A stretch of DNA of 64,000 bases, from assembly GCA_030052745.1 (NCBI GenBank), contig JANBVO010000051.1, forward strand, positions 177,778 to 241,777. Direction: 5' to 3'. This stretch comes from Pleurostoma richardsiae. Lineage: Eukaryota > Ascomycota > Sordariomycetes > Calosphaeriales > Pleurostomataceae. The position numbers and the translations under genes were made by a program. A model generated the notes under the pieces. That model saw only the letters and a program-made list of their open reading frames with translations, had not been told where the DNA came from and made no database searches. Below, piece by piece: positions 1 to 10,914 of the stretch (positions are counted from its first letter, which is position 1; each line of letters starts with the position of its first letter).

Positions 1-18
1 TCTTCATCTGGTCCTGTC

Positions 19-1496
19 ATGGAAGAAGCGATCGAGAGTGCGGCGTCACCGTCGTTTCCCAACTTAGTCCCATCGAATAGACCGGACGAGGCCAGTGCAG
101 ATACGAGAGACAGCCAAGATCATGATGAGAGGCTATCCCTTAGGGACCTGGAGAATGAGCTCAAGCATAAGACAAACCAACTCGCAGAGGCGGAAGTCGC
201 ACTTTCGACACACAGGAACCAACTGTTTGCTCTATACAACGAGCTTTCCGAAGTCCGAAAAGAATATATCCAGTTAGGTAACAGTGTTCGTGCCACAGAA
301 TCACAACAAGACCAGATGGCATTGCTCAGCATCCTGCAACGCGAAAATTCAAACCTCAAACAGAGACTCAGTAGCAGTAAAGCCTATCAAGACAACATGA
401 GAGAGATCGAGGAAGGAATGCTAGGACCTACGGAAGGCGAAATCAGAGGCGAGATGATGACCATTGAAGACAACATCGACGATGCTGCGTCTTCGCTGAG
501 AGGAGCATGTGCACCCTTTCGCGGCGAGAGGCCGAATTTCTCAGAGTGCTCTTGCACGTTCTTCAAAACTCTTACTATCAAGGTCGGGGGTTGGAACGAT
601 ATCGACGAGTTCTGCACACACGTGTTGGATAACGAAATCCCCATACTCGAAGTTCTTCGGTCAATTGCAGCAGCTGGAATATGCACACTAGTCTTCGAGT
701 CAACCTCTCTTGATTTCCAGCTGTCTGGATCGCCGCTATTAGACCAATACCGCAGACATTTACTTCTTCGAGGTCAGCACGTCCCTCAGAAGCTGATCTG
801 ATCACTATTATACCTCAGAATATTGACAGGTTGATAGACGGCCCCGCCTTACTTCGAGACCTCGATTTTGTCGCGCACAAATCCCTAATCTCCCACGCCA
901 ACTTCCTGAATCAAATTATCCCGGGTAAAGCCAAAGAGATAGGGAATCAAGTTGTGGAGGTATTGTTGCCGATTATCGACTCTTCTACTTCCCATTCTGG
1001 AACTGAGGCACCAGGCGTTTCTCCCGGCGCTGCTAAACCGCTCGATCCGGAGGATGACGGAGATGTCAGCCCCATCGAGGCATTCCAGGGTGCCATTGAG
1101 AACGCCCTCAAGCTGCGAGCCCAAATGGCCTTGAATGGTCTCAAGCAGTACGAATTCGTCTACATCCCCCCTGAAACTTACTTCAATCCCCAGACAATGA
1201 ACCTAAACGGGCAAAACTACGACTCTGAAGCTCTAGTCAGTTTGAGTAGGTATCAGTTTCTCCGCCCTGCGCAGATGTCACAAAGAACCCCGAGTGGCCT
1301 CGGTCAGAAAGTGAAGCTGTGCCTCTTTCCGGCGCTGTACTCCCGCCGGCGGCCGCAGTTCGATCCAGCTAGGAGCACAGAGGTTGATATTGGTGAAATT
1401 TTGGTCCAAGTCCGTGTATTCACAGAAGGACGTCCGGATCAGGACAGTGAAGGTGACGACTTGAAGCTCGTTACCAAAGCAGTCGTTTTAGTTTAG
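19..1496 (+). CDS. Coiled-coil hypothetical protein, possibly 5'-truncated
   Basis: Function not recognised. Two reading frames (19-772 and 838-1496) join well across a 65-nt intron at 773-837 (donor GTCAGC, acceptor ending GATAG), giving about 470 residues. A 38-nt intron at 781-818 would also keep the frame but is shorter than usual. The N-terminal third is acidic and polar. Residues about 40-120 are rich in Glu, Lys, Gln and Leu with few prolines, which suggests a coiled coil. The C-terminal half is a compact, non-repetitive domain. No signal peptide or membrane segment is seen. The frame stays open upstream to the window edge, so the ATG at 19 may be internal and the true start may lie outside. 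The codon pattern and intron suggest a real gene; the product is unknown. Confidence 0.6.
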
Positions 1497-2654
1497 CCAA
1501 TAGATATACGGTGGTCTTTCTGACACAGAAGTCTTGATAAGAGGGCTTGCTCGTTAATTATCTGAATTCTAAAGTTCGAAAGCTGGATAATGGCGGTGGG
1601 GATACGGGAAAGCGTATAGATGGTCGAGGTCTTGCTACAGGTTATACTAACAGTGACAGTCGATGACTGAAGTCTTCAACGCAAGATAATACTTTCCTCT
1701 ATTTTCTAGATGAGTTAGCGAATTTGAACAGTTCTAGGCAATCATAATACAGTTTACCAAGCCACCGTGCTGGGTCAGCGACAGTGGGTTCGAAATATGT
1801 TCGAGCTTCAACTAGAATGGAATAGCTAGCCTAGGTAAGAGACACGGCTAGTTAACAATACGGAGTGATGTACTGATGGCAAAGGTGCGTGCCAGGGATT
1901 GGCACTATGAAGTGATGAGGCCAGCAACAGTTGTGTTCGTGTCGAGGCACCTTCACCAGTCTGGAAATCAATCTCTCATCCATATCAATCAGCAGTAGGT
2001 ATTCCACCGTTTCTTCCCCTTTCTTCGACCCCGCTCTTACCGAAGTCTAACGTCTTTGCAAGTGTGTGTTTATGCAAAGCTAATGTTATCCGATCACTGT
2101 GTTTCTTAAGAGCTCAGGCTATACTAGGTACGTTCGTCTAGGTTCCTCTGGCAACGGTAACAAGGCAATATTCAGGTACGTATGAATCCTGTAACCTACG
2201 CCGTTTCCATGGTATTTCTGATTATATCCTGGTATGCTAGTAGACTTCAGGAGCTGTGGATTAGGAGCTGTGAGAAGAATGGCGCCGGACAGCCTGTGAA
2301 GGGAATGAGATGTGATGTCGTGACCCTGACACCACCTCGTCCATATATGTAGCTTTCCTAGTCCATGCACGCAAGAGCTGGACCTACTCCCTACGGGTGT
2401 CTAGTTCCATGTGGGAAATCTATGCTGACGGCTGTGTCAACTTGGTCTGCAACGGACACACTAAAGAAGCTGAAGCTGTCTGACCCCTAGGGCTGGGGCA
2501 AGTATCAGATCCTAGTCAACCACCGCTTACAAAGGCCTTTCTAGACATCATCCATACGCATGCCTAACTTCATTACTTGATAGCTTCTTTCAAACTAGTA
2601 CATTGACACCATCATATGTATCTAGCTTGCTATGGACTAAAGCTTTGTGGTGGC
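1497..2654. other. Intergenic, no gene seen
   Basis: About 1.2 kb between two convergent genes. Only short frames without recognisable protein sequence occur on either strand. It holds the 3' regions of both neighbours. No repeat, tRNA or transposon motif was recognised. Confidence 0.5.
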
Positions 2655-4727
2655 TTAAGCAGTAGTGACACCCACCCGGTCCGTGGATTTCTTCTCATCC
2701 TGCTCCATATCCTTCTCGATATCCGGGATGGCAGCGGCGTTAATAATGTTCGCCGGCTCCTCGCCGGGAAAGTACCCGTCATTCTTGGCCATGTGCTCGA
2801 AAGTACGCGACTCGTTCTTGTAACGCTCAGGATACACCTGGACGGGAAAGAAAGTCACGCAGGTGGCATAGACGACGGCGGCAGTGGTGAACGTCAGGAG
2901 CCACCCGAGCCTGTACATGTTTTTGGCCGCGAGGCTCACGAGCCCAGGAGCGAAGACACCGACCATGCCCGGGAGACCCATGACGGCGCCGCAGCACCAG
3001 GCAAAGATGCCGCGCCAGTTGGTTGCGAAGGTGAACCAATACAATGCGCCTGGTTCCCCGACATAGAGGGAAGGGACGTGCAGGTTGCCTCTCCTGGCGT
3101 AGCAGTAGTCGACAATCATGATCTGATGCAGTCAGAATTCCATCTGCACGGGATAAAGGTGCCGAACCGGACTTACAGCAGAGAGCGGAGCGAAGAAGAT
3201 GGGAACTGCTCCCAAGAAGGAGACAAAATTCTGGGCCGACGCGAGGATCTTCCAGGGGACAATGGCGACACCGAGCACCGCGCATAGCACCTGGCCACGT
3301 CTGATAGTCATGTACCTAGGGATCAAGCCGGTAAGATCTGCACCGAAGGCGATTGTGTTGGTTCCAATGTTGGTGCCGACGGCCGAGAAGTAGAACATAA
3401 GCGACACGAGGAAGATGGCACATCTCGCGCCGGCGTTCCAGTGATGGTCCAGAATCGCGTCTAACAGATCCCAGACATTCCAGTAGGCCTTACCCCAGGC
3501 CGACTGGATCGAGGCGGTCGAGGCAAGGCCGAGGAAGAAGACCAGCACCTTGCAGGTGAACATTGCCAAGCCCTGAGACCACCCGGCGTCGGAGGGCTTG
3601 TGCGCGTACCGCGCCAGATCGGGCTGAGATACCACAAGGGAGGCAAGACTGCCCAGGATAGTGTTGATGCCGGCCATGATGGACCATCCGAGAGGAAGCT
3701 GCGCGCTACTCGTGACGAGCTTGTGGCTGTCGACGTGCGAGAAGCCCGCGCCCTGAGACACACACCAGCCGAAGAGTGCAAATGTACAGATAGGCATGAG
3801 GAAACCCTTAACCGTAAAGAACCATTGGATCTTGGTTGGGTGGACGAAGAACTGCAGCCAGATTTAGTTGACTTGTCGCAGAGGTTGAGGTGAGTCTCTT
3901 ACCAGCGGGACCTGAATGATCCAGGCGATGAAGAAGCAGAGCAGTTGTTTCGAGGTCACGGAAGCGGACAGCGGGAGAGTGTTGGAGAAGTCCCTCCACG
4001 ACTTTCCAAACATGCAGAGCAGGCATGTCGCGATCAAGTTACCTCCGGAATAAGTTTGGATTCCGAACCTTGAGCAGAACTGTGTCAGTCACAGAAACTC
4101 CTAGGTTGAGTGGTTCTCACACTCACCAACAGACGCCCGTCATTAAGCGAAGGACAACGAAAAAGTATGAGCCATACATGCCCATGACGGAGCGGAGGAA
4201 AACGGGGCTAGCAGAACGGCTGGTTAGTGATAATGCCACTGGATAAACTAGCAATTGTCATTCACTCACTATCCGATGTGATACTTCGCGGCCGGCCGGG
4301 CCAAACCCACCACGGCGAACGCAGCGATGAAGCTGCCGATGAAGCAGGAGGCCAAGGCATGTCGCCACGTCTAGTTCATTTCAAGTCAGCATTGAAGTCA
4401 TCATAGCTCTGCCGTGAGACCTACCAATCCAACTGCAATCAGGGACGAGGCAACATTCCAACCCGAAGTTCCAAAGGCTAAGCCACCCCAGAAAAGGGGG
4501 AGGTGGTACCATCGCCAGGTCCGCTGCTCTGCACAAGCGAATCGTTAGCATGTCGAACGAGACGTTATGGGCTGCCGCTGTAGTGCCGTACCAGGACTCG
4601 TAGGCTGCAGATCGAAGTTGCTCCATCTTGTCGACTCGTGCTCGTGGTTCGGCTCGTCAGTCCTCAGCATCTCGACGAACGCCCGGCGAGACCGGAAAGG
4701 CCCAGAGACCTTCTCGACAAAAGCCAT
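2655..4727 (-). CDS. NCS1-family nucleobase/allantoin-type permease
   Basis: Proton-coupled plasma-membrane transporter of the nucleobase:cation symporter-1 family (fungal Fur/Dal4/Fui1/Thi7 branch). Exons on the minus strand: 4592-4727, 4425-4528, 4270-4370, 4127-4207, 3903-4068, 3177-3851 and 2655-3122. The six introns are 51-63 nt and splicing gives 576 residues, usual for the family. Family signatures are clear: an N-terminal NFDLQPT motif before a Trp-rich entry to the first membrane segment, GTSGWNVASSLIAVGL in segment 1, FGIQTYSGGN near segment 3 and QPDLARYA in the middle. About 12 hydrophobic segments are visible, with short polar ends. The substrate cannot be read from sequence; uracil, uridine, allantoin and thiamine-like compounds are all possible. 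A Zn2Cys6 regulator lies upstream on the same strand. Confidence 0.9.
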
Positions 4728-6162
4728 GTTGCGTACAATTTCGAGAGTCTTCGCGCAAACAGAGTCTCGGTCCGAGATCGAGCCAAGGTAGTCGACCGCG
4801 ACATCGCGACCGCTTTATGTGATATCGCAGAGTAGACTTCCAGGAATGACAGTACGATAAGCTCGCAGCTCCTGACTGGTTTGACTTTCTAGCAGATCAC
4901 CGGGAGGGAGGGACCTTGAAGACTTCCTAGCTGCAGCACCAGCCGTTCCCATGCTATTAGGTTCGCGCCACCTCGTGCTCGGGTACAATTGCTAAATGCC
5001 TATCTGCTAGTTCCTGTCTCGGTGCATCCGTCTAACGTCAAATGGTGCTGTAATCACAGCTCGTACAGCCTTGGGCGCGACAACACAAAGGTAGTGAGCC
5101 AGGCCTTGAATCCATCGCGCCGCCGGTGGAGTGTGAGTCTCGGCGGTTGTGGATCATGCCATCCGGCGAAATAGAGCCTAGCTCGCTGTCCGGTCCCAGC
5201 CGGGTTGCCCTGCTCCGCTGTGGATACTTAGTTATCATCCTCCGCAGTGGGACCAGTCCTTGCTATCACTAACCTCCTCCGAGAACACCGGCGGAGATCC
5301 GGATAAGGCAGGTTATGCGACTTAGCGGGATGAGGAGCACATAGATCAGATTCGAAGGACATGAGTTTCGACAGGCTGCGTACCGGACAGCCTGTAGAGA
5401 CAGGAGCGAATGAGGTATACTGGACTTTGAAATTCGGACGACGCGGCGGTTTCCATGTGCTCACACGCGCTGGGAGACGTTGCATCGTTACCATGACAAG
5501 AGCCTGGACCACCCGCAGGCGGCGCCGGTTAATCGGAACGGTGGGCGTGTCAGCTTAGTAGTCATGGAGTGCCGGCTGATGTTCTTCCGCTGGATGTCAT
5601 CGTTCTAGGATAGATTCTGGACGTTTACAAGACGGCTCACCAGTGCAGCAAGCCAAACTCCTTCGCCCTCTCGTAGTGGCCATGGACTTCGCCGTCTTGC
5701 GACGTGGAAGGGGCCGTTGAAGACAGCAGAGCCCCCGATGATCGGAATCCGGACCAGAGTATCGGATAGTCGCTTCCGGATAGTTTCTTGGCGACCAAGA
5801 AGCCCAGTAGGTTCACCCATCGATGACTCTAGTAGGTCCAGCGCAGCCGGGATCCGGGATAAGGTCGCGAACTAGTACACAAACTGGGGCTCCTTATGTG
5901 GGGGTTGGTGTGGAATAGATAGCCGCCTCGCTTATAAAGCTGGTCATCCGAGTTTGAATCTGGACTATCTCCGCTCCTCCACCACTTTTGATTCAAGCCT
6001 AGACGCGTCTTGACGGAACGGGTATAGTTTGACTGCAAGATCCTGCTGATCTGATGGCGACATTACTCCCTCGGGTTGGCGACCTTGAACTATAGTCGTG
6101 GTTGGGCATGTTAGCAAAAATAGCGACGCCCACGGCTCTATTCTTCGGCTATTGCCAAGATC
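4728..6162. other. Intergenic region between permease and regulator
   Basis: About 1.4 kb. It should contain the permease promoter next to 4728 and the terminator of the transcription factor gene next to 6162. Only short frames are present and none resembles a known protein. No clear repeat was recognised. Confidence 0.45.
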
Positions 6163-8525
6163 CTATAGGTAGTGGGCAAGGTCGATGTGGCCCCCGGATT
6201 CCAACAAGGGGAATAGGTTCAGTGCTGCAAGGCTCGAGTCTGCCTCGGATCCCAGTCCACTGCCCAGGATTGAGAGGTCGGATGGCGGTCGTAAACTGTT
6301 GGAGAGCATAAGAAACTCGGGGCCAGACTCGCCGAACATGGGCGAGGCAAATCCAAATCCGTCACTCTCAAATGCGTGCTCTTGTGACTCCTTCCCCTTT
6401 TCTCCAGACACCATGCTCTCGAGGCTCGCATGCTTGTGGTTCGATCCTGGAGTCAGGATGGAAATTAGATCAGCATCGTGCGCGTCTTGTGGGATTAGCC
6501 CGAACAGCTGTGCAGAACTCTCGGTCCTCTCTTGTCTCTCGCGCGCCTCTCGTTTTTCCAGATGTTCTAAAGCTGTTTCTAAGAGTGACTTGGCGATTAG
6601 AGAGTACTGCACAGCATGGGCATCGGCAACTGCCAGGTGCTCAAGAGCAGATATTGACATGCGTGCGTGCTTTTCCAGAATGCGGCCGAATCCCCCCAAG
6701 AGGCCACCCCCAAGAGCAAGTGACGCTGCGAAAAGCCATGATCTGACAGCCATTAGAAGATTCTGAACCTAGCTAAGTGGGAATGTCTCAACTTACGCCA
6801 GGAGTGGCATAGGCCCCGATATGAGCCTTCCCTCGAGCAAACCGAGGATAGGGTCGACCATGAGACTGGCCGCGTCGATGCAGGCGTCCGCAAGTTTCGA
6901 CTTGCCAGAAACTAGACTACCTCTACGGGCTGGTGGCGCGCTCTCCGATGAGAGTCTCCGGTGGAGCTCATACATCAGGAATGGTCTCGAAACTAGCATC
7001 ACCGCGTAGTAATAGGAGGCGAGAACTTTGCAGGCGCCGCTGGCCTCTGGGCCAACCTTTCCAGCGTGTGCAGCGGACACGACATCTTTGAGCTGCTGGA
7101 GCCACCTCAGCGAGAACTCTCGGAGCTGGCGAGATATGCCCTCCGTCAGCTGCAGGGAGATCTTGCGCCTCGAGTAGATCTCCACCACTATGCCCTCGAT
7201 GATGAGGAAGATCTGAACGGATGCGTTGAGAATGTCAAACAATTCATGGCCATCGCTGCCTATGTCTTTGTACGAGACGGTGCAGTCCACGTCGGACGTC
7301 GCCGGAGGCCGGCCCATTGAGGTACTAAGGAACAGGTCCACGATGCGGAGACTCTTCCAGAGCCTGTCCCGCTGCCTGTGAGTGGTCGGCCCAAAGCGTG
7401 AGTTCACTTCTGTCCGATGTACGCCGATCGAGTACGCAGCCCGCACCGCAAGCCCGAAGAACAGAAATGCACCGTTTATTTGACAGGAGCAGAGCATATA
7501 CAGCGTCATCAGCACAAAGGCATGCACGGTGCTGACGCTGAGATCTCCGCTCAGTTGCGATAACGCTTTCTCTCGGGCGTAGTTGAAGTACGCTTGTGCC
7601 GCTGACTCGTCGCTCTCCTGGCAACCTATCGCAAGGACGAGGTAGTGCACGGCCGATGCACCATCGTCTGCTGCTCTTGCTTCCTGGGCTTGTTTCGCCC
7701 ACAGCAGTATGTCTTCGGCGAGTTGCGTGTTATCAACAAACAAGTCGACTAACCCCTCGGCCACTGCCAGATACGCATCGACGGCTTGTGGGATCGTTGC
7801 GACCTGGATGTCGGGGGCTCCAGTAGCATAACTGCCCAGACTCGGATACCCATCTGAAGCATTTTCCAGCACGGAGTAGCGGCTCGTCTGCGGAGCAAAA
7901 GCTGTCTCGTCCACGCGGGAGCACACCAGCTGCCTGACCGTCTGGAAAAACGATAGCGGTGCGCAGTCTCCAATGAATATCAGCTTCCCTTGCGCGTCAC
8001 GCAGCAGGCGAGCTTCCCGAGGAACCTCGGTCTCATCATGTTCCTCGTTTGATGCTGCGGCGTCACTGCTTCGTCGACCACTGGGGGCACCTCCTTGGCT
8101 CGCCCTGACGTGCGTGCCAGCCCGGAACGATAAGACCGCGGGGCTCCGCGACCCCCTGGCAATGGGAGCTGAAAGCGTCTCGTGACCCATCGGGGTTGAA
8201 GACCCGGTAGCGCTCGATCCATCCCTCCGTACCTGGTGAGGCCTGCGCCGCTGCTGGGGTGGGGAGTAATGGCATGTGCCGGGCCTCTGGCGCCTTACGC
8301 AGTAGCCACACGGCTTTTTCCCGTCACACTTCACTATTTGCGCATTAGATATCGCTGGTTGTCATCGACAGTGGCTCGTCGCTGCTGACCTTTGCGAGCC
8401 TTGCAACCATCGCAGGCGTTGGCGACGCGTGCCCGGATGTATCGTGACTCTTCCGAGAGCTCCATTGCTGCGGTTGATGGAGTAGTAAATGTGATCTTGG
8501 AGTCGGAAAACCTCCGCTCTAGCAT
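6163..8525 (-). CDS. Zn(II)2Cys6 fungal-specific transcription factor
   Basis: Nuclear DNA-binding regulator. Exons on the minus strand: 8390-8525, 6797-8333 and 6163-6742, with introns of 56 and 54 nt; the product is about 750 residues. The first splice creates a textbook binuclear zinc cluster with Cys at residues 38, 41, 48, 54, 57 and 66 (C-x2-C-x6-C-x5-C-x2-C-x8-C). A basic, Ser/Pro-rich linker follows. The middle third matches the fungal-specific transcription factor domain, with a stretch at about 7370-7560 typical of its core (FFGLAVRAAYSIGVH, then RLWKSLRIVDLFLSTSMGRP). The second splice restores a hydrophobic segment (PLLASWLFAASLALGGG) common near the C terminus of this family. A second in-frame ATG at residue 21 could be the real start. 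The target genes are unknown; the permease downstream and the deaminase upstream are candidates. Confidence 0.9.
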
Positions 8526-9535
8526 CGGAGCGCGGCAGATAAGCCGTCATTATGGATACGGGTACAGTCGGATAAGCTACGGGGCGCCGGACGCTAGTAC
8601 AGACACTTAACCTGCCTCCGTACTCGGCTCTGCTACCCGGATATCTCATACAACATGGGCCTGCTGTTCAATGGCTTCTTTGATCAATCTCTCCCTTGAG
8701 AGGTTGGACGTGAAGCAGACGAATATTCGCTTATCTTCAAGCGTGAACGACTCAGTCACAAACATGGAAGCTGAAGCTGGGAACATATTGTAAGCATGCG
8801 AGTCAAGCGGCATAGTTACAGCGCTTAAGGATAAGAGTCAGCTAAGGCGATATGCTACGTGAATCAAGTCGCGAATTTAGATCGCATAGTCGAATTCTCA
8901 CCAGTTATGGCAGAATTGGCGTGGTCCCAGTGTCAAAGTGCATCAAGTATAAGAGATTTGAAACCCTAGTTGCTGGGATCGGGTCTGTGGCATCCGCGTA
9001 GTTGAGAGTCGCCTGTGCCCCCTGGATATACCTGTCGATTGTGGTTATGACTATAGAGAGTCCTTTCACTTCTTTCAGAGTGGTTCATGTTCCCTCATAA
9101 ATTTGGCGTCTAAGCTGGCTCAGGAGCTCAATGAGCAGCTTTGATCCTATACAGTTAGTCCCGCATGTAGGGGCTGACAGTTGACGCCTATAGCCCAACT
9201 CCATGAGTCAAGAGTCTTGGAAATTAGATACATAGCTGTGTTCATCTAGGTTAAAGACTATAGTCAAAGCCGCTATGAAAAGTAAGATGCTTGAATACTC
9301 ACTGTATTCTGAGATGACTGTGACGGAGGCTACCGAGTCGCTACTTATCGGCGCCAGCGACGACGGCGCGCTCCGGACTCCACACGACTCCTCCATATGC
9401 TAGAGCGACGACGAGAAATTGACTGAACTGAGCACATCACCGAATTGGCTGACGTCGCTCCTGGAGATTGAAAGCATCCCTACCCTCGTCGGATCTACGC
9501 TCTCGACCTCCTTTGTACAGCTTCCAACTTTCGCC
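8526..9535. promoter_or_regulatory. Divergent promoter region, regulator/deaminase
   Basis: About 1 kb separates the start codons of the minus-strand transcription factor and the plus-strand deaminase, so both promoters should lie here. No coding frame of note occurs. An in-frame extension of the deaminase exon back to 9419 begins only with TTG and is not counted as coding. Confidence 0.5.
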
Positions 9536-10136
9536 ATGGCATCGGTCAATGATAGCACAGGGTTCTTCCCTCCCCGCACAGAACCGACCCAAGAGCAAAT
9601 TGATGCTGTGAGAGATCAATAATGGTTGCTGCGGACAGCGCACAAGATGGCATATCGCTGACTTCTGCCAGAATATGACCAAGGTGTTGGAAGTCCAGCA
9701 CAACGCCCAGACGCTGCACGGCAAGCGGCCGTTCGCGGGCATCCTCGTCGGGCCCGACCACACCACCGTGCTGCTCATCCACCAGTCGGTCTCGCACGTC
9801 GACCACGCCGAGGCCTCGCTGGCGCGCCTGGCCTCCCTGCACTTCTCGCAGCCGTACCTGTGGACCTGCACCATGTACTCCACCTGGGAGCCCTGCGCCA
9901 TGTGCACGGCGACCATCTACTGGGCCAACATCGGGCGCGTGATCTACGGCGCCTCCAACGACCAGCTGCTCGACCTGACCGGCAGGGGGAACAAGGAGAA
10001 CATGACCATGTCGTGGACCTCCAGGGAGATCGTCAAAGGCGGGCAGAAGGAGATTGAGGTCGTGGGACCGCTGGAGGGTTGGGATAAGAAGGTCATGGAG
10101 GACGCTGACATCTACTGGAGCAAGACACGAAAGTAG
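9536..10136 (+). CDS. CMP/dCMP-type zinc deaminase (nucleoside/nucleobase deaminase)
   Basis: Hydrolytic deaminase of the cytidine/deoxycytidylate deaminase superfamily, probably cytosolic. Exons 9536-9607 and 9672-10136 are separated by a 64-nt intron (GTGAGA donor, CTGAC branch point, GCCAG acceptor) and give 178 residues. The zinc site is complete: HAE at residues 69-71 supplies the ligand His and proton-shuttling Glu, and PCAMC at 98-102 supplies two ligand Cys. An RPFAG motif at about 43-47 precedes the active site, as in guanine deaminase and TadA-like enzymes. The single-domain size fits small nucleobase deaminases. The substrate (guanine, cytosine, adenine derivative or other) is not determined. 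Its position beside a nucleobase-type permease and a regulator suggests nucleobase salvage or catabolism, which is inference. Confidence 0.85.
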
Positions 10137-10316
10137 AACTTATGGTAGTTTTATTACATAAGATGATCTCACATTTCTAACTCTACCTAGTTCCCCTCTT
10201 GCTGCATGTCTACTTGATGATTCTAAAGGTTCGAATATTCATGAACACACTTAGCATGTTACGCTTACGTAATCGAGTGCAGACCGCTTAGGACGGATTA
10301 TGGAAAATTTTGTTGC

Positions 10317-10408
10317 GCCCCTGTAGCGGAGTGGTTACCGCGTGACTCTTATAGCTTCGGGAGACTGGAGGTATGTCAAGGTCGTCAGTTCGAACCTGAC
10401 CAGGGGCA
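10317..10408 (+). tRNA. tRNA-Ile (anticodon UAU) with a 19-nt intron
   Basis: A full cloverleaf can be folded. The acceptor stem GCCCCTG (10317-10323) pairs with CAGGGGC (10401-10407), with discriminator A at 10408. The D stem GCGG (10326-10329) pairs with CCGC (10338-10341). The T arm is GTCAG-TTCGAAC-CTGAC (10384-10400). The anticodon stem is TGACT (10343-10347) with TGTCA (10374-10378), leaving one T-T apposition next to the loop. The loop CTTATA places TAT at 10350-10352 as anticodon, followed by A37 and an intron at about 10354-10372. An intron one base 3' of the anticodon is the canonical position, and introns are known in fungal tRNA-Ile(UAU). A Lys(CTT) reading would break the stem register. 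Confidence 0.85.
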
Positions 10409-10412
10409 GCCC

Positions 10413-10417
10413 TTTTT
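10413..10417 (+). terminator. RNA polymerase III T-run terminator
   Basis: A run of five T starts five bases after the tRNA discriminator base, the usual termination signal for a tRNA gene. Confidence 0.7.
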
Positions 10418-10914
10418 GCTGATCTAATGTGGTATACGATTGACTTTATTATGGATAATGTGAACGTGGCTCATTTCCATTCCTTCCTTTTTCTGGCTTG
10501 CTAGTTTTCAAGGTGGATGGAGCGAGTAAGAATCCCGGCAAGGCCCAGGAGCAGTGATTGTCCCGGTGAGGGTGAGAAGGCTGGGTCTGCTTGACGTTCA
10601 ATCGAATTCATATCCAGTCTGCTCCAGCCTATCCTACCACGGCAACCCCTGCAGCTGCCAGCCGGGTATTCCTGCCATGCTCCCGGCGTAGCCGAATTGA
10701 ACAATTAAAGGTGTTATCTGTATGTACAGGAGAAATGGTATGTATAGAAAGCCTGCATGCCAGGCACAAGCAGGGACTCAACGCCGTCACCTTCCGCCCT
10801 CCCTTGATAGGTACTTGGGTCCCGATGGGACCCATGAGTGTATGTTCGTCGCGCCGTTACTCATGCTATCGGCGACCGATATATGTCACTTGCAGCTTAT
10901 TCATTGATTGCGGC

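Noticed and set aside
10343-10353. Reading the tRNA as Lys(CTT)
   Set aside because: It would shift the anticodon stem by two bases and remove position 26; the Ile(UAU) reading keeps all stems and the canonical intron site.
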